Positions 35,489 through 45,237 of a stretch of DNA of 64,000 nucleotides are shown one piece after another. This DNA is from Phycisphaeraceae bacterium. GTDB lineage: Bacteria > Planctomycetota > Phycisphaerae > Phycisphaerales > SM1A02. Made by a program: the position numbers and the translations under genes. The stretch lies in assembly GCA_015709595.1 (NCBI GenBank), contig CP054178.1, forward strand, positions 1,364,001 to 1,428,000, in the 5' to 3' direction. The notes beneath the pieces are model-generated. The model saw only the letters and a list, made by a program, of their open reading frames with translations, did no database searches and was not told the origin of the DNA. How positions within the stretch are numbered: position 1 is the stretch's first letter; the number at the start of each line of letters is the position of its first letter.

Positions 35489-36669
35489 CCGAAGTTCCGC
35501 CTCGCCAGGTAGGCGTTCAGTCCATCCAGCGTCAGTTCATCCACGGCCCGGGCAATTTCATCCAGCGTGCGGGCGCGTCCCAGCCGGTGAAAGTCACGCG
35601 CGATGGCGCCGGCCCGCGCGCTGGTCGATTCACCCTGCATCACCAGGCGGCTTTTGAGCCCGACGACGGCGCGGCGGAACTCCTCGATCGTCACGCCCTG
35701 CTCCAGCCGCTTCATCTCCGCCAGGCACACATCGAGCGTCTCCTGGGCCCGCTCGGGAGTGGTGCCGGAGTAGATGGTCAGCACGCCGCGCTCGCGCTCC
35801 GCCCCGTAACTGGCCCCGACTGAGTAGCACAGCGAGCGCTTCTCGCGCACCTCGGTGAAGAGCCGTCCGGACATGCCGCCGCTGAGCACGGCGACGGCGA
35901 GCCGCTCGAGCATGGCGCCTTCATCCGCCTCGCGCGGCGCGTCGCAGGCGATGCCGATGTGAACCTGCGCACTGGGCTGCTCGACGTGATGGATGCCGCC
36001 CTGGGCCGGAGCGGTCTCCACCGGCTCTCCGCACGCGCCTCTCCAGCCGGTCAGCGACGCGTCGAGAATTGCCGCCGCCTGATCCACGTCCACCGCGCCG
36101 GCCAGCGCCACGATCGTGCCCCGCGGCACGCAGCGGGTCTTCCACGCGCGGCGGACATCGTCGATGGTCATGGCGTTGATGGCGTCGATCTCGCCGTACC
36201 CGTGCCGGTTGAAGGGCGCTGGCACGTGCCGCTCGCGGAGCCGGATCATGGCCTCGTGCTGCGGGTCGTCCTTGATGCCCTCGATCGCCTGCACGCACAG
36301 CGACTGGACGGGTTCGAGCGCCTCCGCCGGCAGCAGAGGGTCGCGGGCGACGGCGGCGAACAGGGGCAGGGCGGCGGGCACGTTCGATCCCAGCATGGTC
36401 GCCGAGATTGTCAGGTGATGCACGCCCACGCTGCTGGAGCGCTCCACGCCCACGCGGTCGAGGGCATCGCTGTGCTCGCGGCTGGTTAGGCCGCCCGCGC
36501 CGCGCGCGGTGAACTCGTTGAGGACCGCCGACTCGCCCTGACGGGACTCCGGATCACCCGCGGCCCCGGCGGGAAACTTCCATGTCAACGCGGCGGAGGC
36601 CGCCCCAGGCATGGGCTCCACGAGCAGGTCAAGGCCGCAGGCGAGCGTGCGATGAACGATCTGAGGCAT
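35443..36669 (-). CDS. M16 family peptidase homologue, zinc motif absent
   Basis: A 408-residue protein of the insulinase/processing-peptidase fold with two M16 half-domains. At the place of the HxxEH zinc motif it reads QGESAVLNEFTARGAGG, so the two metal-binding His are missing and it is probably not catalytic on its own. Many M16 systems use an inactive partner with an active one; no active partner is in the window. The C-terminal half has the usual VSVGASYGAERERGVLTIYSGT and RLVMQGES. The 3' end lies within the repeat array. Confidence 0.82.
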   Translation of the reverse strand: MPQIVHRTLACGLDLLVEPMPGAASAALTWKFPAGAAGDPESRQGESAVLNEFTARGAGGLTSREHSDALDRVGVERSSSVGVHHLTISATMLGSNVPAALPLFAAVARDPLLPAEALEPVQSLCVQAIEGIKDDPQHEAMIRLRERHVPAPFNRHGYGEIDAINAMTIDDVRRAWKTRCVPRGTIVALAGAVDVDQAAAILDASLTGWRGACGEPVETAPAQGGIHHVEQPSAQVHIGIACDAPREADEGAMLERLAVAVLSGGMSGRLFTEVREKRSLCYSVGASYGAERERGVLTIYSGTTPERAQETLDVCLAEMKRLEQGVTIEEFRRAVVGLKSRLVMQGESTSARAGAIARDFHRLGRARTLDEIARAVDELTLDGLNAYLARRNFGPFTVVSVGPTALRV

Positions 36670-36818
36670 GGTGGATCCCGGCGGCTCGGAAAATCGGGCG
36701 ATGAGGCGTGGACTATAGAAGCTCTTCCGAAGGAAGAGGGAGGCGAACCACCCGGCTACGATTGCCCGTCATGCGAACCCCGGCCGCGCGAAAGCGCTGC
36801 CCGCGGAGGATTCCCTTC

Positions 36819-37775
36819 ATGCTCCCCAGGCGTCCCCCCCGACCGGGCCAGGTCGGCTACCTCTTCATTCCGCCGTACCGCGTGCAGGGCCTGAGCGTGG
36901 CGGGCGAGGAGACGTGCGTCCAGATTCCCGAGCTGGATGTCGCCTTCGACATCGGCATGTGCCCGCGCATCGCGCTGTCGTCGCCCACGATCGCGCTGAG
37001 CCACGCGCATATGGATCACATCGGCGGTCTGCCGTACTACTTCAGCCAGCGGCACTTCCACAAGATGGGCATGGGTCGGTGCGTCTGCCCGGAGCCGATC
37101 GCCGGCCCGCTGCGCGGCATGATGCAGGCGTGGGTGCCTCTGGAGGCCCAGCGCACCCCGCATGAGATCGTCGGTCTGGCGCCCGGGCAGCAGATCCAGG
37201 TGAAGAACAACGTCTTCCTGCGCGGCGTGGCCACCAGCCACACGGTGCCGTCGCTGGGCTACGTGCTCATCGAACGTCGGACGAAGCTCAAGGAGGAGTT
37301 CCTCGATCTGCCGCAGACGCGCCTGCGCGAGTTGAAGCAGGAGGGTGTGGAGATCACCCGCACCATCGAGATACCGCTGGTGGCGTACACCGGCGACACG
37401 GAAATCTGCCCCGGACTGTTCACGCCCGAGTTCGCCAAGGCGAAGATCGTGATCACCGAATGCACCTTCTTCGAGCGCGGACACCGCGACCGGTCCAAGA
37501 TCGGCAAGCACCTGCACGCCGACGACCTGAGCGCGCTGATGGATGCGTGGGAGGCGGAGCACGTGGTGGTAGTGCATGTGTCGCGGCGCACCAACCTGGC
37601 GCAGGCCCGCGCCGCGGTGCGCCACCCGACCGCGGGCGAGCGGCTGCACTTCCTGATGGACCACCGCGCCAACCAGGCGCGCTACGAGCGCCAGGTCGAG
37701 GCGATGGGTCCGCCGGTCGATGAGCCGGAGGAATCCGAGACGGATTCCGACGCGGAAAACTCCGGGGATTCGTGA
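36819..37775 (+). CDS. MBL-fold hydrolase, RNase Z-like
   Basis: A 318-residue metallo-hydrolase. The metal motif SHAHMDHIGGLPYYFSQR is of the RNase Z/ElaC type, followed by ATSHTVPSLGYVLI, VAYTGDTEI and VVVHVSRRTN. The C-terminal 20 residues are acidic (Glu, Asp, Ser). I chose the ATG at 36819 because GGAGGA is eight bases upstream; the in-frame ATG at 36771 would add 16 Arg-rich residues. The role could be tRNA 3' processing or a related phosphodiesterase activity. Confidence 0.85.
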   Translation: MLPRRPPRPGQVGYLFIPPYRVQGLSVAGEETCVQIPELDVAFDIGMCPRIALSSPTIALSHAHMDHIGGLPYYFSQRHFHKMGMGRCVCPEPIAGPLRGMMQAWVPLEAQRTPHEIVGLAPGQQIQVKNNVFLRGVATSHTVPSLGYVLIERRTKLKEEFLDLPQTRLRELKQEGVEITRTIEIPLVAYTGDTEICPGLFTPEFAKAKIVITECTFFERGHRDRSKIGKHLHADDLSALMDAWEAEHVVVVHVSRRTNLAQARAAVRHPTAGERLHFLMDHRANQARYERQVEAMGPPVDEPEESETDSDAENSGDS

Positions 37776-37942
37776 CATGTCCCGAGTTTGCGTGCGGCAA
37801 CAGTTGACGGGGGCGCGGGCGCGTCGTACATTCCACAACAACCCGACCGCACGTCGTGGAGGATCGAAGGTCGGTGGGACCTGAGACGACGTGCGGCCGA
37901 GCACCTGCTTCGCATTACCGCTTTCGCTCCGACGTGGCGACC

Positions 37943-39364
37943 ATGGCTGACTCCGCGCTTGAGGTCAGAAATGCTGTCATTGCGCATCTCCGGCGACATC
38001 ACCCGGACATGTGCCGCCACTGGTTTGATGACATCAAGCCAGTGGATCTGGACGGCGGCACCCTGCGCCTGCTCGTCAACGAGCCGGTGCAGAAGAAGTA
38101 CCTCGAACGCTCCTGCATCAACCAGTTCAACGAGGCGGCCCAGGCGGTGACGGACCGCCTGCTGGCGGTGCGCTTCGTGGACGAGGAGGAGGCCCAGTCC
38201 GCCATCGTGCGCAGCGCCAGGCGACGGGGCGGCGGCGCTCAGACGGATGGCGCGTCGGCCGCGGCGCCTCGCTCACGCGCCGTCGCCGGGCTGAATGGCC
38301 ACGGCATCCCCGGCTACGACGAGATGATCCTCAGCCCGGATTACACCTTCGACCAGTTCGTGGTCGGACCGGGCAATCGACTGGCCCACGCCGCCGCCCA
38401 GGCCGTGGCCCAGAAACCCGGTGAGTCGTACAACCCCTACTTCATCCACGGCGGTCCGGGGCTGGGCAAGACGCACCTGCTGCAGGCCATGTGCCAGACG
38501 ATCATGCGCGAGTTCCCCGACAAGCGCATCTACTACGTCTCCTGCGAGAGCTTCATCAACCAGTTCATGGAGTCGGTGGCCGAAGGCGAGATGCTGCAGT
38601 TCCGCACCCGCTTCCGCAACGTGGACGTGCTGATCATCGACGACATCCACTGCCTGTCGCAGCGCGACCGCACGCAGGAGGAGTTCTTCCACACCTTCAA
38701 CACGCTCTACCAGGCGGGCCGGCAGATCGTGCTCTCCTCCGACGCCGCCCCGGCGGAGATCCCGCACCTGGAGGAGCGGCTGGTGAGCCGCTTCTCCTCC
38801 GGCCTGGTCGTCCACGTGGACAAGCCCTGCTACGAGACGCGCGTGGCCATCCTCAAGAAGAAAGCCGCCCTGCGCGAACTCCCTCTGCCTGATGACGTGG
38901 CCGCCTATGTGGCCTCGGCCATCGACACCAACATCCGTGAGCTGGAAGGCGCCATCAAGACGCTGGGCATGATCGCCACCGTGGCGGGTCGGCCCATCGA
39001 CCTGGACATGGCCCGCGAGGCCCTGGGCGCCGCGCGGGGCGGGTCGGAGGCCGCTCAGCAGCCCACGGTGCAGGAGATCATCGAGCAGGTGTGCGAGTAC
39101 TACGACGTGAAACTCGCCGACCTGCTCTCCAAGCGCAAGTACAAGTCCATCGCCGAGCCGAGGCAGATCTGCATGTGGCTGGCCCGCACCCTGACGCGAT
39201 ACTCCCTCGAGGAGATCGGCGGGTACTTCGGCGGGCGTGATCACACCACCGTCCTGCATGCCATCAAGGCCATCGAGCGCAAGCGCGAAATGGACGACCG
39301 CATCACGCGCGACCTGGCCCATCTCACCAGCGCGCTGAGCAGGCAGGATCTTGCGGCGGCGTAG
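37943..39364 (+). CDS. dnaA: Chromosomal replication initiator DnaA
   Basis: Initiator ATPase that binds DnaA boxes and opens the origin. The 473-residue protein has domain I at residues 1-80 (VRNAVIAHLRRHHPDMCRHWFDDIKPV), a linker, the AAA+ domain with Walker A GGPGLGKTH, Walker B VLIIDDIH and sensor LEERLVSRFSSGLVV, and domain IV with the DNA-binding signature GGRDHTTVLHAIKAIE. The ATG at 37943 gives the family-like MADSALEVRNAV start. A candidate origin follows directly downstream. dnaN is not the next gene; mutM is. Confidence 0.95.
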   Translation: MADSALEVRNAVIAHLRRHHPDMCRHWFDDIKPVDLDGGTLRLLVNEPVQKKYLERSCINQFNEAAQAVTDRLLAVRFVDEEEAQSAIVRSARRRGGGAQTDGASAAAPRSRAVAGLNGHGIPGYDEMILSPDYTFDQFVVGPGNRLAHAAAQAVAQKPGESYNPYFIHGGPGLGKTHLLQAMCQTIMREFPDKRIYYVSCESFINQFMESVAEGEMLQFRTRFRNVDVLIIDDIHCLSQRDRTQEEFFHTFNTLYQAGRQIVLSSDAAPAEIPHLEERLVSRFSSGLVVHVDKPCYETRVAILKKKAALRELPLPDDVAAYVASAIDTNIRELEGAIKTLGMIATVAGRPIDLDMAREALGAARGGSEAAQQPTVQEIIEQVCEYYDVKLADLLSKRKYKSIAEPRQICMWLARTLTRYSLEEIGGYFGGRDHTTVLHAIKAIERKREMDDRITRDLAHLTSALSRQDLAAA

Positions 39365-39415
39365 TCCGGAACCCGATGCACCCACCAGATCAGGGGTCGG
39401 AAAAGCCAAGGTCCG

Positions 39416-39805
39416 AATTTCATTCGGATGTTGATAACCTGTCGTGTGACCGACGATTGAGGTGTGGTGACAGGTCAACCAGAACCGCCGGACCCTATCA
39501 TCGAAGGACCGGGGTTTCGACTCACGCGACAACGCGACCAAACCAACCCCGACTGTCGAACCAGATGACAGGTTTTATGGCGGCTTGTCGCCAGTAAGTC
39601 GTGATTTTGCGGTGGTTTATGTGTGGTCTCCCGGGTTTTCCACAAACTGTCGACGCTTCTCTCGAAGAGGGTGAGGAGAATTCCATTCCATCCTCTCCAG
39701 AGAGATCATCATCCCGTACCGACAACCTTGCGACGGGACCCAAAGTCAACCCCAGGCCACGCGGAATCCGTTGTGGATGACCTGTGGAAATGTGGATGAC
39801 CCGAC
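39416..39805. other. Candidate chromosomal origin with DnaA boxes
   Basis: The 447-nt gap between dnaA and the convergent mutM holds the densest set of DnaA-box-like 9-mers seen here: TTTTCCACA at 39636-39644, and a cluster TGTGGATGA (39772-39780), TGTGGAAAT (39783-39791) and TGTGGATGA (39791-39799), with GTTGATAAC near 39429. The stretch is less GC-rich than its surroundings. None is a perfect TTATCCACA. Position next to dnaA supports an origin, but this is inference. Confidence 0.55.
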
Positions 39806-39811
39806 CACGGA

Positions 39812-40750
39812 TCATCGTTTCCGGTTCCGCGCCATCGGCTGACAGGTCGGGCAGTAGACGGTGGTTCGCTGCGCTACGGTGATCGATCGCAGTCGACTGT
39901 CGCACCCGAGACATGGTTCTCCGCCCCGACCGTAGACGCGATGCCGCCAGGCGAACTCGCCTGGCCGACCCTCAGCATCGACGTAGTCGCGCAAGGTCGA
40001 CCCGCCTGATCGAAGGGCCTCCCCCATCACCGTCCGGATGGCGTCGGCCAGTCGCTCCCAGTCTGACATCTGGAGCAACGCCGCCCGCCGCATCGGATGA
40101 ATGCCCGCCCGGTGCAAGGCCTCGTCCGCGTAGATGTTGCCCACCCCGGCGACGGCGTGCTGATCGAGCAGGGCGGCCTTGACGGCGCGGCGGGAGGCGC
40201 CGAGCCGCGTCATCAGGTCGGCGGGCGTGACCGCGAGAGCGTCCGGCCCCAGTTCGGTCCAGCGACTGGCGAGCAGTTCTTCGCGCGAATCGATGCACCA
40301 CAATCCCCCGAAACGCCTCGGGTCGCGGAAGATCATGGCGCTGGTTCGTCCGCCCGGCCTGTGCAGGCGCCAGATGCAATGGACGTGGTCGAGCGAGTCC
40401 GGCTCCTCCAGCGCGGCGTACGGCGCTGCGTCGGGAGTGGTGCGTGGAGCGACGCTGGGGGTGGCGCGACGCGGAGCGTCGCGCGGGTCCGGCCTCACAA
40501 ACAAGCGTCCCGTCATGCCCAGGTGAATGACCAGCACGCCGCCGGAGTCGGCGAGTATCGCCAGCTGCTTGCCGCGGCGATCAAGTCCGATGATGCGCCG
40601 TCCCGCGAGCAGTCGGACCGGGTCGACCCGCCCCCGCTTGGGGGCGCGCACGATGCTTCTCCGGCGCAGATTGACGGTCCCAACCACTGCGCCCACCACG
40701 AGCGGTTCGAGGGTGCGGCGCAGATGTTCGACTTCGGGCAGTTCAGGCAC
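39812..40750 (-). CDS. mutM: Formamidopyrimidine-DNA glycosylase
   Basis: Base-excision repair glycosylase that removes 8-oxoguanine and formamidopyrimidines. GTG start gives the required N-terminal MPELPEV (catalytic Pro2 and Glu3), followed by the Lys of RRGKQLAI, the helix-two-turn-helix region (LLDQHAVAGVGNIYADEAL) and a C-terminal zinc finger CLGCDSRLRS...YCPTC. At 312 residues it is about 40 longer than usual; the extra part near residues 88-112 ([20 protein letters not shown]) is encoded by a type B hairpin repeat, see findings. Confidence 0.93.
   Translation of the reverse strand: MPELPEVEHLRRTLEPLVVGAVVGTVNLRRRSIVRAPKRGRVDPVRLLAGRRIIGLDRRGKQLAILADSGGVLVIHLGMTGRLFVRPDPRDAPRRATPSVAPRTTPDAAPYAALEEPDSLDHVHCIWRLHRPGGRTSAMIFRDPRRFGGLWCIDSREELLASRWTELGPDALAVTPADLMTRLGASRRAVKAALLDQHAVAGVGNIYADEALHRAGIHPMRRAALLQMSDWERLADAIRTVMGEALRSGGSTLRDYVDAEGRPGEFAWRHRVYGRGGEPCLGCDSRLRSITVAQRTTVYCPTCQPMARNRKR
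40464..40484. repeat. Type B hairpin repeat inside mutM
   Basis: Inverted repeat GCGCGACGC (40464-40472), loop gga, GCGTCGCGC (40476-40484), in frame within mutM. Identical arms occur in the intergenic copy near 35004. Confidence 0.8.
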
Positions 40751-40825
40751 GGCGGTGCATCCGGCAGCGAGCGAAGAGGTACCCCTCTCGCCGGGAGGGT
40801 CGTCAAACAGTACCACTGATGCGCC

Positions 40826-41005
40826 GGGAGACGTGTGCCACGGCCGTGTCGGCCGTGCGATCGACCCGGAGCGTTTGATCGCGATTGAACCCCAGGCCGT
40901 GCGGTTTCCTTCCGACTCAATCGCTTCATTCGCCGCACGTCCACCGTGGGCCTGCACGGCCGAGACGGCCGTGGCGCACGCACGACTCGGTGCGTCGCGC
41001 CGCCG
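40826..41005. repeat. Hairpin repeats between mutM and moxR
   Basis: The 331-nt gap 40751-41081 contains a type A hairpin CACGGCCG-tgt-CGGCCGTG near 40840, a related CACGGCCG-aga-CGGCCGTG near 40954, and a decayed type B copy near 40990. A ribosome binding site GGAGG for the MoxR gene lies at 41071-41076. Confidence 0.7.
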
Positions 41006-41081
41006 GACCATCGCGCGACCCGAGTATACTGCTCCGACTACGCCACGCCGGATGCCTGTTCGGCCCCACCCGGAGGACCGC

Positions 41082-42155
<1,074 letters not shown>

Positions 42156-42204
42156 GGGGCGGGGTTCGCGCATCTCAAAGAACCGTCGCGCCGTGGATGC
42201 TGGT

Positions 42205-42440
42205 GTGCCACGGCCGTCTCGGCCGTGTGTTCGCGCGGGAGGCGTGCGGCGGCGGAATCGATCCAGTCGTACAGGAATCGCACGGTGTGGGGTCTCCGCG
42301 TTTTCGATCATCGGGGGCCGCTCACACGGCCGACACGGCCGTGGCACACATCATCGAGGGCCGCTCGCACGGCCGACACGGCCGTGGCACACATCATCGT
42401 GGGCCGCGCGCACGGTCGACACGGCCGTGGCACACGGCAG
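42205..42440. repeat. Tandem 43-bp hairpin repeats upstream of the portal gene
   Basis: The gap 42156-42638 has no convincing gene. A type A hairpin is at about 42209-42227. Then a 43-bp unit containing GGGCCGCTCRCACGGCCG, aca, CGGCCGTG and ending ACATCATCG is repeated in tandem: 42315-42357, 42358-42400 and a partial copy from 42401 to about 42435. It is followed by about 200 nt of leader before the portal gene, in which I saw no clear promoter. Confidence 0.8.
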
Positions 42441-42638
42441 TTCATCCGCGACCACATCGGCTTGCCGCACCCGCGCAATCCCGCGGCGCGTGAACCTCGC
42501 GCCTGAAGCCGGATCGTCGGTGATTCCAGAAAAAAACTTCGCTCGACGCTCGTCGAGGAATCGCGCGATTCCTCGTCTCTTGGCCGCTCCCGGATGCTGC
42601 GCTTCACCCCTGGGGTGTCGCCGCATTCGGAGCACGTC

Positions 42639-44225
42639 ATGTCCACCCTCGCCCCCTTCGCCGGCATTCCGCTCAATGAAGCGCTGCTTCGCCACCTGAT
42701 CGACCACCACGAGCGCGTCCGCCTGCCGCGCTTCGAGCGGCTCTGGCGCTACTTCCGCAACGAACTCGCGCCGCCCGCGACGGACGGGCAGGACCGCACC
42801 CCGCCCGCGCAGCGCGTGGGGCTCCCCAGGCGACTGCAGTCAACGCGTCGCCCGGGCGCGGATGATCGCACGCAGCGCGAGGTGGTCATCGAGAACGACA
42901 TTGGCTGGCGCATTCATGCGCTCGTGGACTTCATGTTCCCCGCCGCCCCACGGCTCGTGAGCACCGCGCCCGACCCGGCCCGCCGGCGCGAGATCGAAGC
43001 GATGCTCGAGCGCCTCATCGACGCCAACGGCGGGGTGATGCTCTGGCAGGACGCCGCCCTGCTCGGCAGCGTGTACGGACACGTCGATCTGCTCATCGAT
43101 GCCGACGCACTCTTCGCCATCCGTCCCGAGCGTGCGGGCGAGGCGCGTTCATCACGCGGCGTTGACACGAACCCAAGCACGCGCCCCACCGCCAGCCCCA
43201 CCACAAGTCCCCCACGGGATCGACCGGGAGACGCCGCGCCAGGGCTTTCCGCCCGCAGCCGGGCGCTGTCGCCCGAGACCCTGCTCCACATCGAGGCGGT
43301 CGAGGCGCCCCGGTCGATCCCGCTTCTTTCGCCCCACGACTACCGGGCGCTCGACGCCTTCATCATCCACTTCGAACAACCGAAGCACGCGGTGACGCAG
43401 GGCTCGTTCCTCGCGCGGCTGCTGGCCAGCCGATTCGTCTCGCGCGATGTGCTTCGTTCGCAGCGCGCCACCACCACCGTCACCGAGATCCGATCATCCA
43501 CGCACCGTCAGCGCTACGAGGACGGCCGCCTCGTCGAGGAAACCCGCAATCCGCTGGGCCGCCTGCCCGTCGTGCACATTCAGAATCTCAGCCAGCCGTT
43601 GGCGTGGGAAGGGCTGTCGGACGTGGAGCCGCTCATCCCACTGCAGGACGAACTCAACACCCGTCTCTCCGACCGGGCCAACCGCGTCACCATGCAGTCC
43701 TTCCGCATGTGGCTGGGCAAGGGCATCGAGGGCTTCATCGACCGGCCCGTCGGCCCCGGGCAGATGTGGATGACCGACAACGAGAACGCCTCGATCGAGT
43801 CCTTCGGCGGCGACGCCGACAGCCCCAGCGAACGCCAGCACATCGAGGATCTGCGCGAGGCGCTCGACAAGGCCTCGGGCGTCACGCCCGCGGCGGCGGG
43901 GCACATCAAGGCCAAGGTCGGCAACCTCACCTCGGAAAACGCCCTGCGCATCTCGCTCATGGGCACCATCGCCAAGGTGAAGCGCAAGCGCATCACCTAC
44001 GGACGCGGCATCGCCCAGACCTGCGAACTGGCGCTCGAGGCGCTCCATCGCTCCGGGCACTTCCGCACCGAAGCCAACGAGCGCGGCGTCGAGATCGCCT
44101 GGCCGGACCCCCTGCCCGCGGATGAGACGCGGCGATTGCAGGATGCGCTCCTCAAGGCCCAGCTCGGCGTGCCGCACGAGACGCTCCGCGCGGAACTTGG
44201 GTACGGAGAAAGGGGTGAGGCGTGA
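42639..44225 (+). CDS. Phage portal protein (SPP1 gp6-like)
   Basis: Portal protein, 528 residues, which would form the dodecameric DNA channel at one capsid vertex. Recognisable features are an N-terminal LRHLIDHHERVRLPRFERLWRYF helix, IGWRIHALVDFMFP, the crown/clip region with WQDAALLGSVYGHVDLLID, and the C-terminal helical stem VGNLTSENALRISLMGTIAKVKRKRITYGRGI. It is the first gene of the phage-like locus. The ATG at 42639 has GGAG upstream and gives MSTLAPFAGIPL; the longer ATG at 42594 lies in the repeat-rich leader. No terminase precedes it. Confidence 0.78.
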   Translation: MSTLAPFAGIPLNEALLRHLIDHHERVRLPRFERLWRYFRNELAPPATDGQDRTPPAQRVGLPRRLQSTRRPGADDRTQREVVIENDIGWRIHALVDFMFPAAPRLVSTAPDPARRREIEAMLERLIDANGGVMLWQDAALLGSVYGHVDLLIDADALFAIRPERAGEARSSRGVDTNPSTRPTASPTTSPPRDRPGDAAPGLSARSRALSPETLLHIEAVEAPRSIPLLSPHDYRALDAFIIHFEQPKHAVTQGSFLARLLASRFVSRDVLRSQRATTTVTEIRSSTHRQRYEDGRLVEETRNPLGRLPVVHIQNLSQPLAWEGLSDVEPLIPLQDELNTRLSDRANRVTMQSFRMWLGKGIEGFIDRPVGPGQMWMTDNENASIESFGGDADSPSERQHIEDLREALDKASGVTPAAAGHIKAKVGNLTSENALRISLMGTIAKVKRKRITYGRGIAQTCELALEALHRSGHFRTEANERGVEIAWPDPLPADETRRLQDALLKAQLGVPHETLRAELGYGERGEA

Positions 44226-44280
44226 GCCATCGGCCACCAGGGGGAGGACAGGAGAACAGGGCAGGTCAGGTTGTCGAGGC

Positions 44281-44367
44281 CCGCCGCGACGAATCCCGAC
44301 CAGGCGACCCGACGGTGAGATTGTCAACGCGTCACCCCACCCTGCTTCTGAATCCGGAACTCACTCA
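44281..44367. repeat. Repeated leader segment, copy 1
   Basis: An imperfect direct repeat of about 90-100 nt whose core is CGAATCCCGACCAGGCGACC (44290-44309) and whose end is GGAACTCACTCA. The second copy is at 44909-45004. Each copy lies 40-60 nt upstream of a phage-module gene (scaffold-like at 44405 and capsid at 45068), so it may be a shared promoter or 5' leader. Confidence 0.6.
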
Positions 44368-44404
44368 CCCCTCATCCCTCAGTCCTCTCCATCCCGGAGC
44401 CGCC

Positions 44405-44842
44405 ATGTCCACCGAACCGATCAGCACCAACCCCGACCCTGCCGCCCGCATCGCCGAACTGGAGCGTCAGCTCACCGAGGCGAATGAACGAGCCGCATCC
44501 ATCGAGCGGACCCACCGCATCAACGACCTGCTGCGCGAGGCGCGGGCCATCGACCTCGACACCGCGCGTCTGCTGGTGGAGCGCGCCATGACCAGCGATG
44601 CGACGCGCGACGCCAAGGCGATCGTCGCCGACCTGATGGCGGGCAAGCCGTTCCTCTTCGCGCCCGACGGGCCGACGGACGGCGCGTCATCGACGCGATC
44701 CGTGAAGCATCGCACGGGCGTGATGGCGCCGCGATCGACTGACCATCTGACCTCGCCGCTCGTCGAGGCGGCGGACGAAGCACGCATCACAGGCAAGCGC
44801 GGCGACGTGCTCCGCTACCTGCGCCTGCGCCGCGCCCGGTAG
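44405..44842 (+). CDS. Scaffold-like coiled-coil protein
   Basis: A 145-residue hydrophilic protein between portal and capsid genes. Residues about 15-45 (ARIAELERQLTEANERAASIERTHRINDLL) form a clear coiled coil; the rest is helical and charged with an RLRRAR tail. Size, position and composition are those of capsid scaffolding proteins in SPP1/P22-type and SU10-like heads. Basic C-termini often bind the coat protein. Ribosome binding site GGAG at 44395-44398. Confidence 0.65.
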   Translation: MSTEPISTNPDPAARIAELERQLTEANERAASIERTHRINDLLREARAIDLDTARLLVERAMTSDATRDAKAIVADLMAGKPFLFAPDGPTDGASSTRSVKHRTGVMAPRSTDHLTSPLVEAADEARITGKRGDVLRYLRLRRAR

Positions 44843-44908
44843 CCCCGGGCTCGGAGGTCGAGCCGTCAGCCGTCATCCGTCTGGTAGGACGGGTTGAGGG
44901 CTCGAAAC

Positions 44909-45004
44909 CCGCCGCGGCGAATCCCGACCAGGCGACCCGATGGTGGGCCTCGCGGACTCGACCCACCCTGCTCGGAGCCCCACCCCCGGAACTCGGAACT
45001 CACT
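44909..45004. repeat. Repeated leader segment, copy 2
   Basis: Second copy of the leader repeat at 44281-44367, upstream of the capsid gene fragment. It carries the same 20-nt core with one or two changes and the same GGAACTCACTCA end. Confidence 0.6.
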
Positions 45005-45067
45005 CAGCACGCAGCACCCAGCACTCAGCACTCCCCTCCCCCACCCCCCACACAAGGAACCCACACC

Positions 45068-45237
45068 ATGTCCTTCACCGGAAAGGCCACCTACTCCGCC
45101 GGCGCCGCGCTTCCTGAAATCGCGGAAGACGTGAGCGACCTGATCGGCATCGTCAGCCCGCACGAGACGCCGCTGCTCGATCACCTGGGCGACCCGCAGC
45201 GCAGCGCCACCAGCACCGTGCACGAGTGGCTCGAGGA
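45068..45237 (+). pseudogene. Major capsid protein, 5' part (SU10/DUF5309-like), split by insertion
   Basis: First 57 codons of a capsid gene: MSFTGKATYSAGAALPEIAE, then [21 protein letters not shown] and STVHEWLED, which is the conserved N-arm and first part of the SU10-type coat proteins. The gene is interrupted at 45237/45238 by an 11.6-kb element; reading on gives about 20 unrelated residues and a stop at 45299-45301. The rest of the gene resumes at 56820 in the same frame. AAGGA lies 10 nt before the ATG. Confidence 0.85.

Noticed and set aside
42315-42435. Tandem 43-bp repeats considered as a CRISPR array
   Set aside because: There are no unique spacers between units; unit follows unit directly, and no cas genes are in the window.
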